This document shows positions 34,042-44,872 of a stretch of DNA of 48,942 nucleotides, one piece after another. Under the pieces are notes generated by a model. It saw nothing but the letters and a program-made list of their open reading frames with translations, did not search any database and was not told the DNA's origin. How positions within the stretch are numbered: position 1 is the first letter of the stretch; each line of letters opens with the position of its first letter. The stretch comes from Candolleomyces eurysporus (taxonomy: Eukaryota; Basidiomycota; Agaricomycetes; Agaricales; Psathyrellaceae): contig JANBPK010000957.1 in the NCBI GenBank assembly GCA_027579435.1, forward strand, positions 1 to 48,942. The letters are read 5' to 3'. Position numbers and translations under genes: made by a program.

Positions 34042-36322
34042 ATGCCACCCGCTCCTTCTCGTACCACCACCATGCCCAGGGATCTCCCAGGCTTCTACTG
34101 GGATTCCGAGAGAAACAGGTACTTTCCCATCTCGTCGAGGCCGCAGGCTGCAGGGCCATCCTTTTCGAACCACGGTCAAGGAACCCCTCAAAATAGCTCC
34201 AAGAAGCGTAAGTTGGCCCATAGATCATCACAGAAAGCTCGCGTCCACGACGAGGAGAGCGAGTCAGAAAGCGAAAGTACACACACCTCCACTAAAACCA
34301 GACAGTACTTTCATCCCTGGAGTTTATCCCAATCGGCATTCAACCAAAACCCTTCGAGCTGGGTCAGCAGGGAACGCATAACAAAGTACGCGCAACCTCT
34401 ATGACCGGAGTCTCTCGTTTGACCTTAGCTTGCAATCGCTAACAGGCAAATCCTGTCATGGCATTTCGGTACCACTACTCAACTCACTTACAATCACGCT
34501 GCCTCGCTGGGGAAAGTTACAACTTTTGCTGTGCGTTTGAATTTCCCGACGCGAGTGAGGGGGCTAAGTGACCCGAAAACAGACTTGCTTGTCGGAAGAA
34601 CCACTGTCGGTGGAAGGGCGCGTCCACTACCACCTCCTAGGCGATAACAGAGGCTGGCTCTTTCGCTGCAAAGCCTACGCCGATGTAAACAGTCGGTTAG
34701 AGGAGCCATTTCAGCTGACCCAAGGGGACTCTCAAGCGGACTATAACCGGCTGCCATGGTCCCCGGAGCTTAATCTTCAACCCAATGGCTTCGTCTCTTC
34801 CATCAGTATGTGGGGTTCAAGATGGGTGTAAGCTTTTAGCTCATTCTATCCCTGTGGATAACCCATGGCGTAACCGCTTTTCTAATTGAAACTTCAGAGC
34901 TACTGGTGCTGGAACATCAGCTCGATTCGCCTCTTCCGATATCACATCTTTGGAGTGAGTTGATTCGTCGCTGAGCACACGCATCTCCGCTTTGGTGCTA
35001 AGTGATGCATACAATCAGTCGGATGTTCATAGTCACCTTACCAGGTGCTCGAGATCTATGGACTTCCCATCTGCGTGAAAAATCCATCGTTCTAGGCACG
35101 TCTTCTTCCTTTCACTCGATTACATCCATGACTCTTTCTCAGGTCGGATTGCTATCGAGCAGGAGCCAGCTTCAGGGCTATCTACATCCCCGACATCGAC
35201 CACTCCAACTCACCCGAACAACTGAACACCCACAGCGACGTTTTCGCCGTCACCCAGGATCAAGTGAGTGGGAAGGCTGCTCATGAAGTATTGCTCTATT
35301 GAACGCCCAATAAACGTCTTAGCATTTGATTTACACAGGGTCACGCAATGGCTCAGTACACCGCTTCGACAAGCGAATAGGATCCAAGCAAAGGGGAGAT
35401 CTCTTGTTTGACTCTCGATTCCCCGACAGCCAACAACGTTCATCCGTCCTAAATCTGGACCTGCTCAGTGGGGCCTCTGAGCACCCTTCCCACTTCAACT
35501 GCTCCACATCAAGGACGATGGAATTTGGCCTGTTGCTGAGCCAGATGGATGGGAAGGTGAGGTCTAAACAGATTCATCCTTTTCCAAACGTCCGCGTTAT
35601 CCGGCTCCCAATTAACAACTGGCTTTGCTACCTCCAGCTACAAACTTTTGATCTACGGTTTGCCTCAACAAGCAAAAACGGCATTCGAGGCTCCCAGCCC
35701 GTCGTATGCTACAATGGTCACGTCAACAGGCATACGAGGGACCTAGTGTGTTACGCTCCTCGAATTTCGAACTCAGGTTGCTGACATCATGGTGCAGGGA
35801 CTCGCAGTAGACTACTCAAACGGGTTTATCTACGCCTCCGGACAAGACTGTAGGATTCGCGGATGGTCCCTAGACTCGGGCGAACCTATCCTTCCTTTTC
35901 TTGCACCGGAGTTCTCTACTCCGGTCCCAAATGGCCCTGAACCACTGATACCCGTATTCAGCACCTCCGGTTTGCTTTCAGCCAACTCTATGACTCCCAA
36001 TCCGCCGACGACAACAGGCCAGTCAGACACCTCTAGTAGTATATCGCCCTGGAAATGTTACAACCCTTTCCTCTCCCAATTTCCCGATTACATCCCTGTG
36101 CTTAGGGTCACGTCGGATGCCGAAGTCCACTACCCCTCTTCTTCTGGTGTTCGAGACACTGGTCAGGACGCCCAAGAGCTCGCATCAAACCGTCGCAGTC
36201 AGGAGTTCGTAGGGCCAACTCGAAGCAAGACATCAGCAACATGTCTGTGGGCCGCGGGTAGGACTGACTTGTGGAAATGGAACTTGGGGCAAAGGCGCTC
36301 AACGACCACCGGTTTTTTGTAA
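34042..36322 (+). CDS. DCAF4-like WD40 protein
   Basis: DCAF4-type proteins are WD40 substrate receptors for CUL4-DDB1 ubiquitin ligases. The N-terminal LPGFYWDSERNRYFPI is the characteristic DCAF4 opening, followed by a basic and acidic linker. The propeller spans many short exons: QILSWHFGTTTQLTYN, YHLLGDNRGWLFRC, WVATGAGTSARFASSDI, FRAIYIPDIDHS, LIYTGSRNGSVHRFD, LLLSQMDGK / LQTFDLRFAS, GLAVDYSNGFIYASGQDCRIRGWSL. These show the Gly-rich turns and W/F-D ends of WD repeats, many degenerate. Introns chosen to keep frame include one with a weak donor near 35098. The last exon ends in CLWAAGRTDLWKWNLGQR and stops at 36322. The start could also be the ATG at 34072, which has a better context. A decayed copy of the last exon is at 14693-15108. 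Confidence 0.75.
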
Positions 36323-36530
36323 AGGAACCAGATATTCTGCCTTGGCATCATTGATGTACACTACCATGTTTATTAAAGGGTCAGAGGGCCTTCAGCTAAA
36401 TATATAGGATAAAGGTAGAAAGGAATGTCCTCTAAATTCACCAGGGAGGAGGCGGAGGCCCAGCCTGCTTAGAGGCGACCGGCATGCTCCTCAATCGTAG
36501 TGCCATCATTGCTGAATGCAGCAAATCACC

Positions 36531-36699
36531 TGGATCTTTACCCCGTCCTCCGTCCGCGTCCCTCCGCAAGTCCACTCCAACTCGTCGTGCCTATTAGCCC
36601 CATTCTTTCCTTTCCCTAGGAGTATGCCTCCTCACCACTCGTTTTGCCAGCATGGCTGAAGAACCAGATTATGGGGCCTTGCCTGCAAATGCTGGATAA
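36531..36699 (+). pseudogene. Duplicated promoter and first exon of mitoferrin
   Basis: This matches about 20290-20460, the promoter end and first exon of the mitoferrin gene, including the tract upstream of the ATG. The copied coding part starts at 36652, reads MAEEPDYGALPANAG and stops at 36697-36699. The remaining exons are absent. It is in plus orientation, pointing toward the 3' end of the right helicase, whereas at the left locus helicase and mitoferrin point the same way. The copy is therefore inverted relative to the helicase. Confidence 0.85.
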
Positions 36700-36818
36700 T
36701 GCCAATGGCCGCCAGTTCAAGCAACAGCTTTTTCCACGATGACATACACTCAGAACATTTTTCATCTTTGTTAGCCGGAAACTATATACACAAGAGATCA
36801 CGTTCTCTACATTTTCCA

Positions 36819-39800
36819 CTACATCGTCCAAGTAATTACATTCCAAGTTGAGCAGAAGAAACGAAATGGCTCCCCCCAGCACAGCGGTATCCACCCCCCN
36901 GTCGGAATCCACTGGAAGCCAGCAACGCACACTCCCATCTGACGCAACTTCTGCTGGATTGCCTGCTCCTTCCTCTTGCGTTCATTCTCCGCTTCTCGCG
37001 CCTTCCTCTGAAGCTCTGCAATTCGTTCACGCTCGGCTCTCAGCCTACGTTCATTCTCCTCAGCTTGTCGCCTTTGGTTTTCCAACTGCTTACGTCGCGA
37101 TTCTTCTTGCGCTTGTGCCGCTTGTCTAGCCAACTCTTCTGCCCGTCTCCTTTGCGCTTCGGCCTCTCGTGCCGCCTTTTCGAGCTTCTTTTGGAGAGCA
37201 TTGAGTTCTTCCCTTTTCCGTCGATCTTCTTCTTCAGCTCGACGCCGCGCCGCTTGCAACTGCGTCCATATCTCATCGGACACCCCTGGATCCCTGCCGG
37301 AAGCGTTTTGGCCGTTCGAGGGCGCAGGGGTCAGAGATCGGGAAGAGGATGCAGGGCTAGGTGCGACCGGTGTCGCATGGCGAGGTGATTCTGGTGGCCC
37401 CGGTTCTATATTCCTTCTCCGCTGCTGAGAGCCTCCTCGACCTCCACGAGTGCTAGCATTCTGAGGTGAAGCGCCTCTGCCCCTCCCTCTTGATGCAGGT
37501 GGTGGGGGATTCGGAGCATTAGGAGCATTCGGTTGCTGAGTGTTGGTTCCTGTTCCAACTCCGGTGGAAGGAGGTGTTGGAGGCATCGGTGTATTCTGCA
37601 TCTGAGGTAATGTCGATGTCTTTTTGACCTTTGGCTGAACCTGTGCTCGAGCGTGTCGCTGCTGCAACATGTCGACCGCGCAAGCAACTGCGTCGGGACC
37701 ACTGAGTAGTAAGGACGTCCCGGACGGAATTTTGGACAGTAATGCCCGTCGGACGATCTGGGCTGACAGGGTCACCATGTCCCTCGCGTTTCCCCAGTCC
37801 GGGAGGTTGATGAGCGACGCAATGACTGACAACATTTGGGAGTACTCGGGGCTTTCTTCGTCCTCGAGTTCTAAGACCACGACGTTCTCCTTCTTCAGCT
37901 CCTTGACGACGATATTGACGCAGTCCTTGGGATTCATGTTATGGAATGCAATCCATTCGGGGAATCGACTAGAGAGACCCGTGTTGACTGTCATTAGATG
38001 CTTCATGTCTTGGTCATACCCAGCGAGGATCACGATGATTTTGCCCTTGTAGGATTCGTCTGTGAGAAGAGTGACCAGTTCATCCACGGCCTCTTGGGCG
38101 AAATGCCCTTCTGCGAGTCGATACGCCTCGTCGATGAATATGACTTTGCCCACCGCCTTCTCGAAAAGCTTCCTCGTCTTTGGGCCGGTCTGCCCGACGT
38201 ATTGTCCGACAAGATCAGACGCGGAGCACTCGATGACTTCGGCTGAAGCCAGGACGCCCATGTCGTAGTAGACTTGCCCCATCTTTCTGGCGATGGTAGT
38301 CTTGCCAGTGCCTATGCAAATTGGATGAGCAAGAAAAAACTTGGTTCACGTTGTCCGAACATACCAGGAGGACCAGTGAACACAAAGTTGGTGGGAACTC
38401 GCTCTCGAGCCTCACGACCCAATTCAACGCAAGTCTGCGCGATTTTCTGGTATTCTGCAAGCTTGTTGACGATGTCTTCGTGGCCAACAATATCCTCGAA
38501 GAGTTTGACCAGATTTTGTTGGGCGTTGGCGGCTCGGTCAAAGTCTTTATCGAAATCCTGCGGTTCGAAGATCATGTTTCTGGGCCTTTGGTCGAGAGGT
38601 AGCTTTGATCTCCGCGCAAGGCACTGCTCCTTTGCTTTGGACAAAAGATTTTCCACTTCACCCCCGTTCCCAAAGTTCGGGCGGCTTCTAAGCCGGCTGA
38701 GAAGGCCGATTGCAACGTTCTTGGCTGGGTCTGTAGCGCCGAGGTCTTGGTCTTTCAGCTTCAACTCTAGAATCTTGAGCAGCTCGTCGTCGGTAAAGTT
38801 CTCAAACTTGAACGCTTCTTCCACTTTGAATCGACGCGCAAGGCCGGGATTGACATTCTGTAGTATTGAGATCTTTCAATAATGCATCGTGCAGTGAGAT
38901 TGACCAAAACTTACATTGAACATCGCAGTCATCTGTTTCTCATATCCGAGGAGAAGGACACATCTATCGTCACCGGGAACGTTTTGGACTTCTGCGACAA
39001 TGGTGTCGATGACGCTGGTTTTGAACTGGTTGTTTTGATTGTTTGAGTCATCCCCGCCTCCTCCGTAGAGCATATAGGCCTGGGGTGGTTTACTGATTAG
39101 CAGAGGTAATGAATTTTTTCAATAATCGTACCTCGTCGATCACCAGCACCTTTCCAATACTGTTGCTAAGAATTCCCTTGGTCTTCTTCTCAGACTCGCC
39201 GAGTACTGCGCCTACGAAATCGGCTGGGTTTTTGACCACGACTGTCGGGCAAGATTTGAGTGTCCAGATACCCGTTAGAAACAAAGAATAGACCACCTTC
39301 TCCTTTGCTCAACAAGCCTAGGTCCGCTAAGATCTGTCCGTAAAGCCCGGCGACAGTCGTCTTCCCAGTTCCAGGTGGTCCCAAAAAGACACGGTTGAGA
39401 GAAAAGGCCAATGGTTTCACTTCGTCGAGCTCTCGCTGATAATTCTCTTGGATCGAGTCGACGATGTTGCTGACAGATCCCTTGACGGACTCCAACCCGA
39501 TCATGCCCTGAAGCTTCCCCCATGCTTTGCTTTTCTTGATGGCAATCGATGGATCCGGTCCAATAAGATCTTCTTTAGCGAACAAAAAGTCGTTGGGCTG
39601 TTTTCCGTCCCTTCGCTCTTCGTTAAGACGCGTGGCTTGACGTTCCCGCACCTTGGCGAAGAATATCTGGAGGTCTCTGGCATTTCCGAAGCCAGGTGCA
39701 CTTCGTCGTCGACCAAGTCTACGAATAGCAACTCGAGAATACAAGCCTCGGTATCCGTCCTCAACCTGCATCTGGTACTTGTATGTGCTGACAATCATGT

Positions 39801-42800
39801 TTTCGAACATGTCCATGAGCTCTTCATCGGTGTAGTCGTCAAACTTAATCTTGTATGGAACGCGACTTTGCAGGCCAGGATTGTGTTCGAAAAAGGTTTC
39901 CATCTCCTTGCTGTATCCCGCGACGATGAAGACAATTTTGCCAACATTGTTTTCCATCTCGGCGAGGAGGAAATCGAGGACTTGAGGACCAGAAGCGTTG
40001 TTGCCGTTTGTCAGTTGATACGCTTCGTCGATAAAGATGGTCCCTCCGCCGGCTTTAAGGACATCCTTGAGCATTTTCTCTGCCCCTTGGACTCCTTCAT
40101 AACCGAGTCTTGAGCCAGTGGTCTCGACGAACTCTTTGCCGGGAATGACGCCGACCGACGATAGAAATGTGGAATAATGTCTAGCAACGGTAGTTTTACC
40201 TGCCAAAGCGTGTCACAGTGAGATTTTGCAGAGTGTTAATAATAGAGAAGTAAGAAATGTACCTGTGCCGGGGTTCCCGAGGAAGCTAATGTTGAATCGT
40301 TCTTTGGCGAAAGAGCTGTTTTGCCGCTTGCAAGTGTCGATCTTCGCTTTGATTGCGAGGATCTGGTATTTCACGGATTCGAGACCAACCATCGCCATTA
40401 CTTCGTCGATCGGAGGACTGAACGCTCCTTCCAGCGACTTTTGTCGCTGCCACTCTGACTCTGCGGGAGAGGGTGCTTTCTTGTTGAACTGTGTAGACGG
40501 AGGAGGTCGATTGCCACCAGAGGGCACGGGTTGAGCTTGGGGGCTGGCGTTGCTATAGCCTTGACCCGAGGCAAAGCTATTGAGCTTGTTCAGTATTCCA
40601 GACGATGGTCTCTGCGATGGCTCGGTCTGGGTTGATTCGACGTTTTGGGGCGTGGACATGGAACCGACTGGAATATCTGCTCGTGCCTTGAGTGCGGCCA
40701 GATCCGCTCTCCTCTGACGTACAGCCTGTTCCCTTTCCTCGGCTTCCTTTGCCTCTTTCTTCCGACGCTGCTCCTTGTCGATCTCTGCGTCAATTTCCGC
40801 CATCTCCTGCAAATGCTTCCGTTCAGCCGCCTCCTTGCGTTCTCTCTCCTTCAGATCAGCCAGCTGCTTCTTTCTAATTTGCTTATCCTCGTGGTCGCAA
40901 GTTTTGCATGCACCGGGAACCGATAGTTCGTGGCATTTTCGTATTAAAGGATGGCCCCGTGGACATTTCCCGCTGACGACTTCCTGGCACGGAACCTTGC
41001 TATGGTCGACAATGTTGTGGCACCTGGAAGTGCATTTGTGCACCTGGCAATTGAGCATCGTATCACTGGGAAGGAAGTCAGCTCATTCCCTAAAGTCTAC
41101 CGGCAAGGAGTCATACCATGGTTCGATGCAACCTCCGTCCGGACACTTCTCATCGAAATCCTCAGCCTTGCAAAGGATTTGTTTTCGATCGGGGTGTCGG
41201 GCGCAGTACACAGGTAGACCTTCATAGATGTGTTCTCCTTCCGCAAGCATGTCGAATAGCTTCGTCCAGACCTCTTTTCCTTTGCGCGAATTCTTGAAGG
41301 TGCTGGAGTTGCCTATCATGATGAGGCCGTTGCGTGCGCGGGAAAGGAGTACGTTCAAACGTTCTGGAGAATACATGAATCCGATGTCATTGTTGGAGTT
41401 GCTTCTTGTCAGCGAAATGATGACGATGTCACTCTCCTCTCCCTGATAATTATCTGTTTCAAAAATGTCAAACGAGCAGATAAATGGAGCGGAGAAAAGC
41501 AACACGTGCCAATGGTGGAGAGGCGGATAGCCTTCTTGTTTACTTTAGCAGTGGCCGGACTGAGCAAGCCTGCCTTGACCAACTCGTAAGAATCAAGATC
41601 GTTCAGAAGAGGGTCGTTGTCATGCTTCAGCGCATCGCGAAGACGGTGAAGCTGTCCAAGATACGGAGTTAGGACCACAAGGTTGTCAGTCCCGTACCCT
41701 TGTTGACCGAGATATTTCACAATTTTAAGGACCATACCGACTTCGAATTGATTCTGTTTGGATGTTTTCGATGCCATGTCCTTTCTGTCGGCGAGTTGAT
41801 CATGGTTACCTTCGGGCTTGGAGTGGCTGATGAAAACGATGTTGTCTTGGACACCGGTGATATCTGGGCGGTTTTGGGTTCCAGTTGCGTCTTGAAGTTC
41901 CGGGTAAGTGAGTTGTCGGATGAGGTCAGATATCTCGGGTCTCATGCGGTGTTGTTTCGTCAAGGTTTGGTGAGGGTAGCCGGATAGAATCAATCGCTCG
42001 AATAGGGAACAATTGAGGTCGTAGCCGTTGTTTTTCTCGACAGTAAGTTCATAGTTGTTAACCTTCGGCCGAAGTTGCCTGATAAAAATCCCAATTAAAA
42101 AANGCAGACAGATTCTAGAGTGAAGAAACGCACTTGTGGTCACCGATGAGAATGAGCTGCGAAAGTTTGGGACCAAGGGCAGTCAGGATATGGCTTTCCA
42201 AGATTTCACCAGCTTCCTCCACGAGAACAACATTGGGAGCGGCAGCCTGAATAGAAAAACCATATTTTGCGGCAGCAGTCGTCGTGCAGCCAATGATTCT
42301 CTTTCCTCTTAGCACGCTGATATCTTTGGATGCGAATGCTTGCTCCAGTTTCTCGAACCGCTTGTTATAGGACTTGATGGTTGCAAGCAGGCCTTGGACC
42401 TGTTCCGTCTCCAAAGCATCGCCCCATTCTCGATATTTCGCTCTTCTTTCGGCTGGGTCCATATCCCATATTCCCGACTCCAACTGGACGTTTTCGTATG
42501 TCAAGAAAATGCCAGCGTTTTGTCCTTTGTGCCATCTTTCAAGAAGGTACGTCCGACCGATAGCGCGACCTTTGCTCCCAACAACCTGCATACCATCTTC
42601 GCTTTCGGGGACAGTAAAGGCAAAGAAGTAGTCAGGGTCTTCAAATTCCAAGTGGTCGAGAATATCGTTAAGCGTAATTCCCTTTGCCATGTAGTCGGCG
42701 AAGCTTGAGGTCAATTTTCCGTCGAGATCGTCAAGCAATAATTTCGCTGCCTCAATAGCCTGCCAGTCGATCTTGTGTCGAGATCCCGTGTTAGCTTGAC

Positions 42801-44552
42801 GTTTAAGCATGAGTGGCTCGGTTTTCGGTGTTGATTTCACGCCAAGTCGAACCATGCTTGAAGCCGGAATTCCGATATCCAGTAAGCTGCCTAGAATGTC
42901 GTCAAGTGCATGGTTCGTGAAGCAAACCACTAGGATGGTCTGATTTGTGTAGTCATGGATGGCTTTCGCCATAAGCGCGCCGATGAATGACTTTCCTGTG
43001 CCTTTGGCCGTTTAGTCAGAACCTAGATTCCATGGGCGACCGTCATGTAACGAACTCACCAGGGGGTCCTTGAATAAGGGAAACTCTCTGCACCAGACCA
43101 GCAAGGAGAGATCTCGATTGGGATGCGTCCAATTGTATGTTATCCTTCGTTTGTAGAAGGGACTTCAAGTCACATTGGGGGTCCAAAAGAAGGGCATTGA
43201 CAACGCGAGTCGGCTGCTCGGATAAATCGAGTTCTTGAAGGACGCTATCGGATTTCCACAGTAAAAGTTCTTCGGACAGAGGGAGGCCGGGAGCTTGCTG
43301 GAGTGCCTTCAAAACAAATTCGTACGCAAACAACGCTGTGTCGATTTGGATAAGCGTGAGGTCGTCACTTTTTTTTGATCTTCCGGAGAGCTTTCATTAG
43401 TCCTTCGTTGCCTTCTAGCTGGACGGCGATAATGGGTTCGGGTTGTGCGAGGAGAGCTGTGTCGCGGTTGATCGTAACGAAGGCAATGATTTCGTTCTCG
43501 ACCAGGAGGCAGGCGAGGGATTCGTGCCTCAAAAAGTACCTCTCGTCCCGGATATGCTTTTCGCGTTTCTCAGGGTTGATGCCCTGGAATATGGCCAAGT
43601 CTTCCTCGCATTCAAGCTGAAGTCCGCACTTGACTCGGCGGACATTCTTGCCACGAGGCTCACTCTCCTGTAAATAGAGGCCAACGACCTGAAGGCCGCT
43701 TATCTTCGTGCCACGCCTCCTTTTACGATCCCCCAGAGCCAACTGGAGCTCTTCCCTGAGATCATAGAGCATATCTTCTCGAAGGAGCCTGAACTGGTTG
43801 TCGAGATGGCTGGCCACCCGGGTTGGTTCAGTGGAGGGATCTCGCAGGAAGTCACTGGGGCGGATGAATGCTGGCTCTTTGGATTGAACCTCGTCTGGCG
43901 TTGGGACGATGGCAATCTGCCGGAAGTCGGTAAAGTCGTTGTCGTGGCGTCCTCCTGGAGTTAAGCCGGCTGCACCACCGGCAAGGGCTGAGGGGTCGCT
44001 TTTGAGCGCATCCGTAACGTGCTTGACCTTCTGACCCAACGTTCGCAGATCGATGTCATCGGATGATAATAAACGATGGAGATGCTGATCCAAATCAGGA
44101 TCCTCTCTGTAGGGTGCTGAGGAGTCAAGAGGGAGGGAGACGAGTTGGAGGAGTAGCCACCCGAAGGCTTTCTGGCTGTCGAGAGTGAGGGTATTGTTGA
44201 GGAAAGCCTGCTGAAAGGCATTCCAAAAGATCGGCGGGTACACTATCCTGAGGAGAATAGACTGTAGGAGCTGTCCGTTACTGATCTCTGCCAATGATGG
44301 TTCTTGGAAATAGTGTAGGAGGGGTGAGGCATGGTCATTCAGGAAGGTGACGGCCGTGTTATAACGCATTGCATTTTGTAAAGCATCCATCCCGCTCTTG
44401 GAAGATGAGAGCTGGTAGAGACACTCTCCTGGATCTGTCTGCGAGCGCATTGCTTCGAGGAAGAGATTGGCATTGCCTCCTTGGACTCTGGTTTTGCCAT
44501 GGATGGCATCTTTGAAGAGTTTTGTGAGCCTGCTTGCCCGCGCACTCTCCAT
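36819..44552 (-). CDS. NFX1-type SF1 helicase fused to three CbbX-type AAA+ modules
   Basis: The predicted product has about 2,350-2,400 residues. From the N terminus: an unclassified helical region of about 480 residues; an SF1 helicase of the UPF1/ZNFX1 type (GPPGTGKS split by an intron, CFTNHALDD, VEEAGE, GDHKQLRP, QHRMRPEI, LTPYLGQ, LNVLLSRAR); an NF-X1-like finger (CARHPDRKQILC, CPDGGC, CQVHKCTSRCH); a charged coiled coil; three AAA+ modules (see 37640-40420); a Gly/Arg/Pro-rich linker; and a long C-terminal coiled coil. The start is ATG 44552, supported by alignment with the left copy. A run of eight A (plus strand T at 43369-43376) adds one base compared with the left copy and breaks the frame after MKALRKIKK; this may be a sequencing error. 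At the 3' end the left copy stops after EWI, while this copy reads past GFQWI to 36819. Function is unknown; RNA surveillance or silencing is inferred from helicase relatives only. Confidence 0.85.
37640..40420 (-). other. Three tandem CbbX/SpoVK-type AAA+ modules
   Basis: Module 1: VGLESVKYQILAIKAKIDT, Walker A FLGNPGTGKTT (split by an intron near 40205-40262), Walker B TIFIDEAYQL, sensor VAGYSKEME and NPGLQSRVPY. Module 2: IGLESVKGSVSNIVDSIQ, Walker A FLGPPGTGKTT, Walker B VLVIDEAYML, LLGYEKQM and NPGLARRF. Module 3: VGHEDIVNKLAEYQ, Walker A FTGPPGTGKTT, DLVGQYVGQT pore-loop-like segment, Walker B VIFIDEAYRL, LAGYDQDM and NTGLSSRFPE. All three keep both Walker motifs. The apparent frame break near 39290 disappears with an intron that joins SKGE to VVVKNPADF. 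Confidence 0.85.
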
Positions 44553-44622
44553 CGTGAATCGATGAAACCGCGCTGAGAGAACGCCTGCGAGCGATAAGGG
44601 GATCCGCAGCGGCCCCACATCT

Positions 44623-44630
44623 CTTAAATA
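44623..44630 (-). promoter_or_regulatory. TATA-like element of the right helicase gene
   Basis: The minus strand reads ctatttaag about 70 bases upstream of the ATG. The aligned position in the left copy reads ccattcaag, so the element is lost there. Confidence 0.5.
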
Positions 44631-44672
44631 GCCTCTGGGGGTGCACACAAAGAACAATAGAGTGGGGCAAGA

Positions 44673-44696
44673 GCAAACAAGCAAACAAGCAAACAA
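44673..44696 (+). repeat. Three tandem copies of an 8-base unit
   Basis: gcaaacaa is repeated exactly three times. The left arm has only a remnant at its corresponding edge (tgtttgtttgctc on the plus strand near 15210). Confidence 0.8.
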
Positions 44697-44824
44697 CCTT
44701 GGGCGCCAATCAGTCGTCCCACGTCACGGGACCACAACGCGCCTCGTTACCCCCGGTAACGCCGCTCTGTCTCTTTCCTGACAAGAACCGCCATCCACGC
44801 CCTCCAAATGACTCCCTCTGAGCC

Positions 44825-44831
44825 TATTTAA
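44825..44831 (+). promoter_or_regulatory. TATA-like element of the DNA ligase gene
   Basis: TATTTAA lies 42 bases before the ATG at 44873. Distance and sequence are compatible with a core promoter. Confidence 0.4.
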
Positions 44832-44872
44832 CCCTCGTTATGCTCGTCTAAGCATCAAATCTCATACCTACC

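Larger units (their letters stand above)
36700..44690 (-). repeat. Right arm of the inverted duplication
   Basis: Reverse-complement homology to 15213-20287, as described there. The arm contains the complete gene including the AAA+ region of about 3.05 kb that the left arm lacks. Intron positions are the same in both arms where they can be compared. Confidence 0.88.

Noticed and set aside
39190..39300. Apparent frameshift in the second AAA+ module of the right helicase
   Set aside because: An intron with donor gtggtc and acceptor gacag joins SKGE to VVVKNPADF in frame and restores the family sequence, so no frameshift is needed.
44673..44696. Possible transposon terminus or target-site duplication at the 8-base tandem repeat
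   Set aside because: It is a simple three-unit tandem repeat with no inverted partner and no transposase gene nearby.
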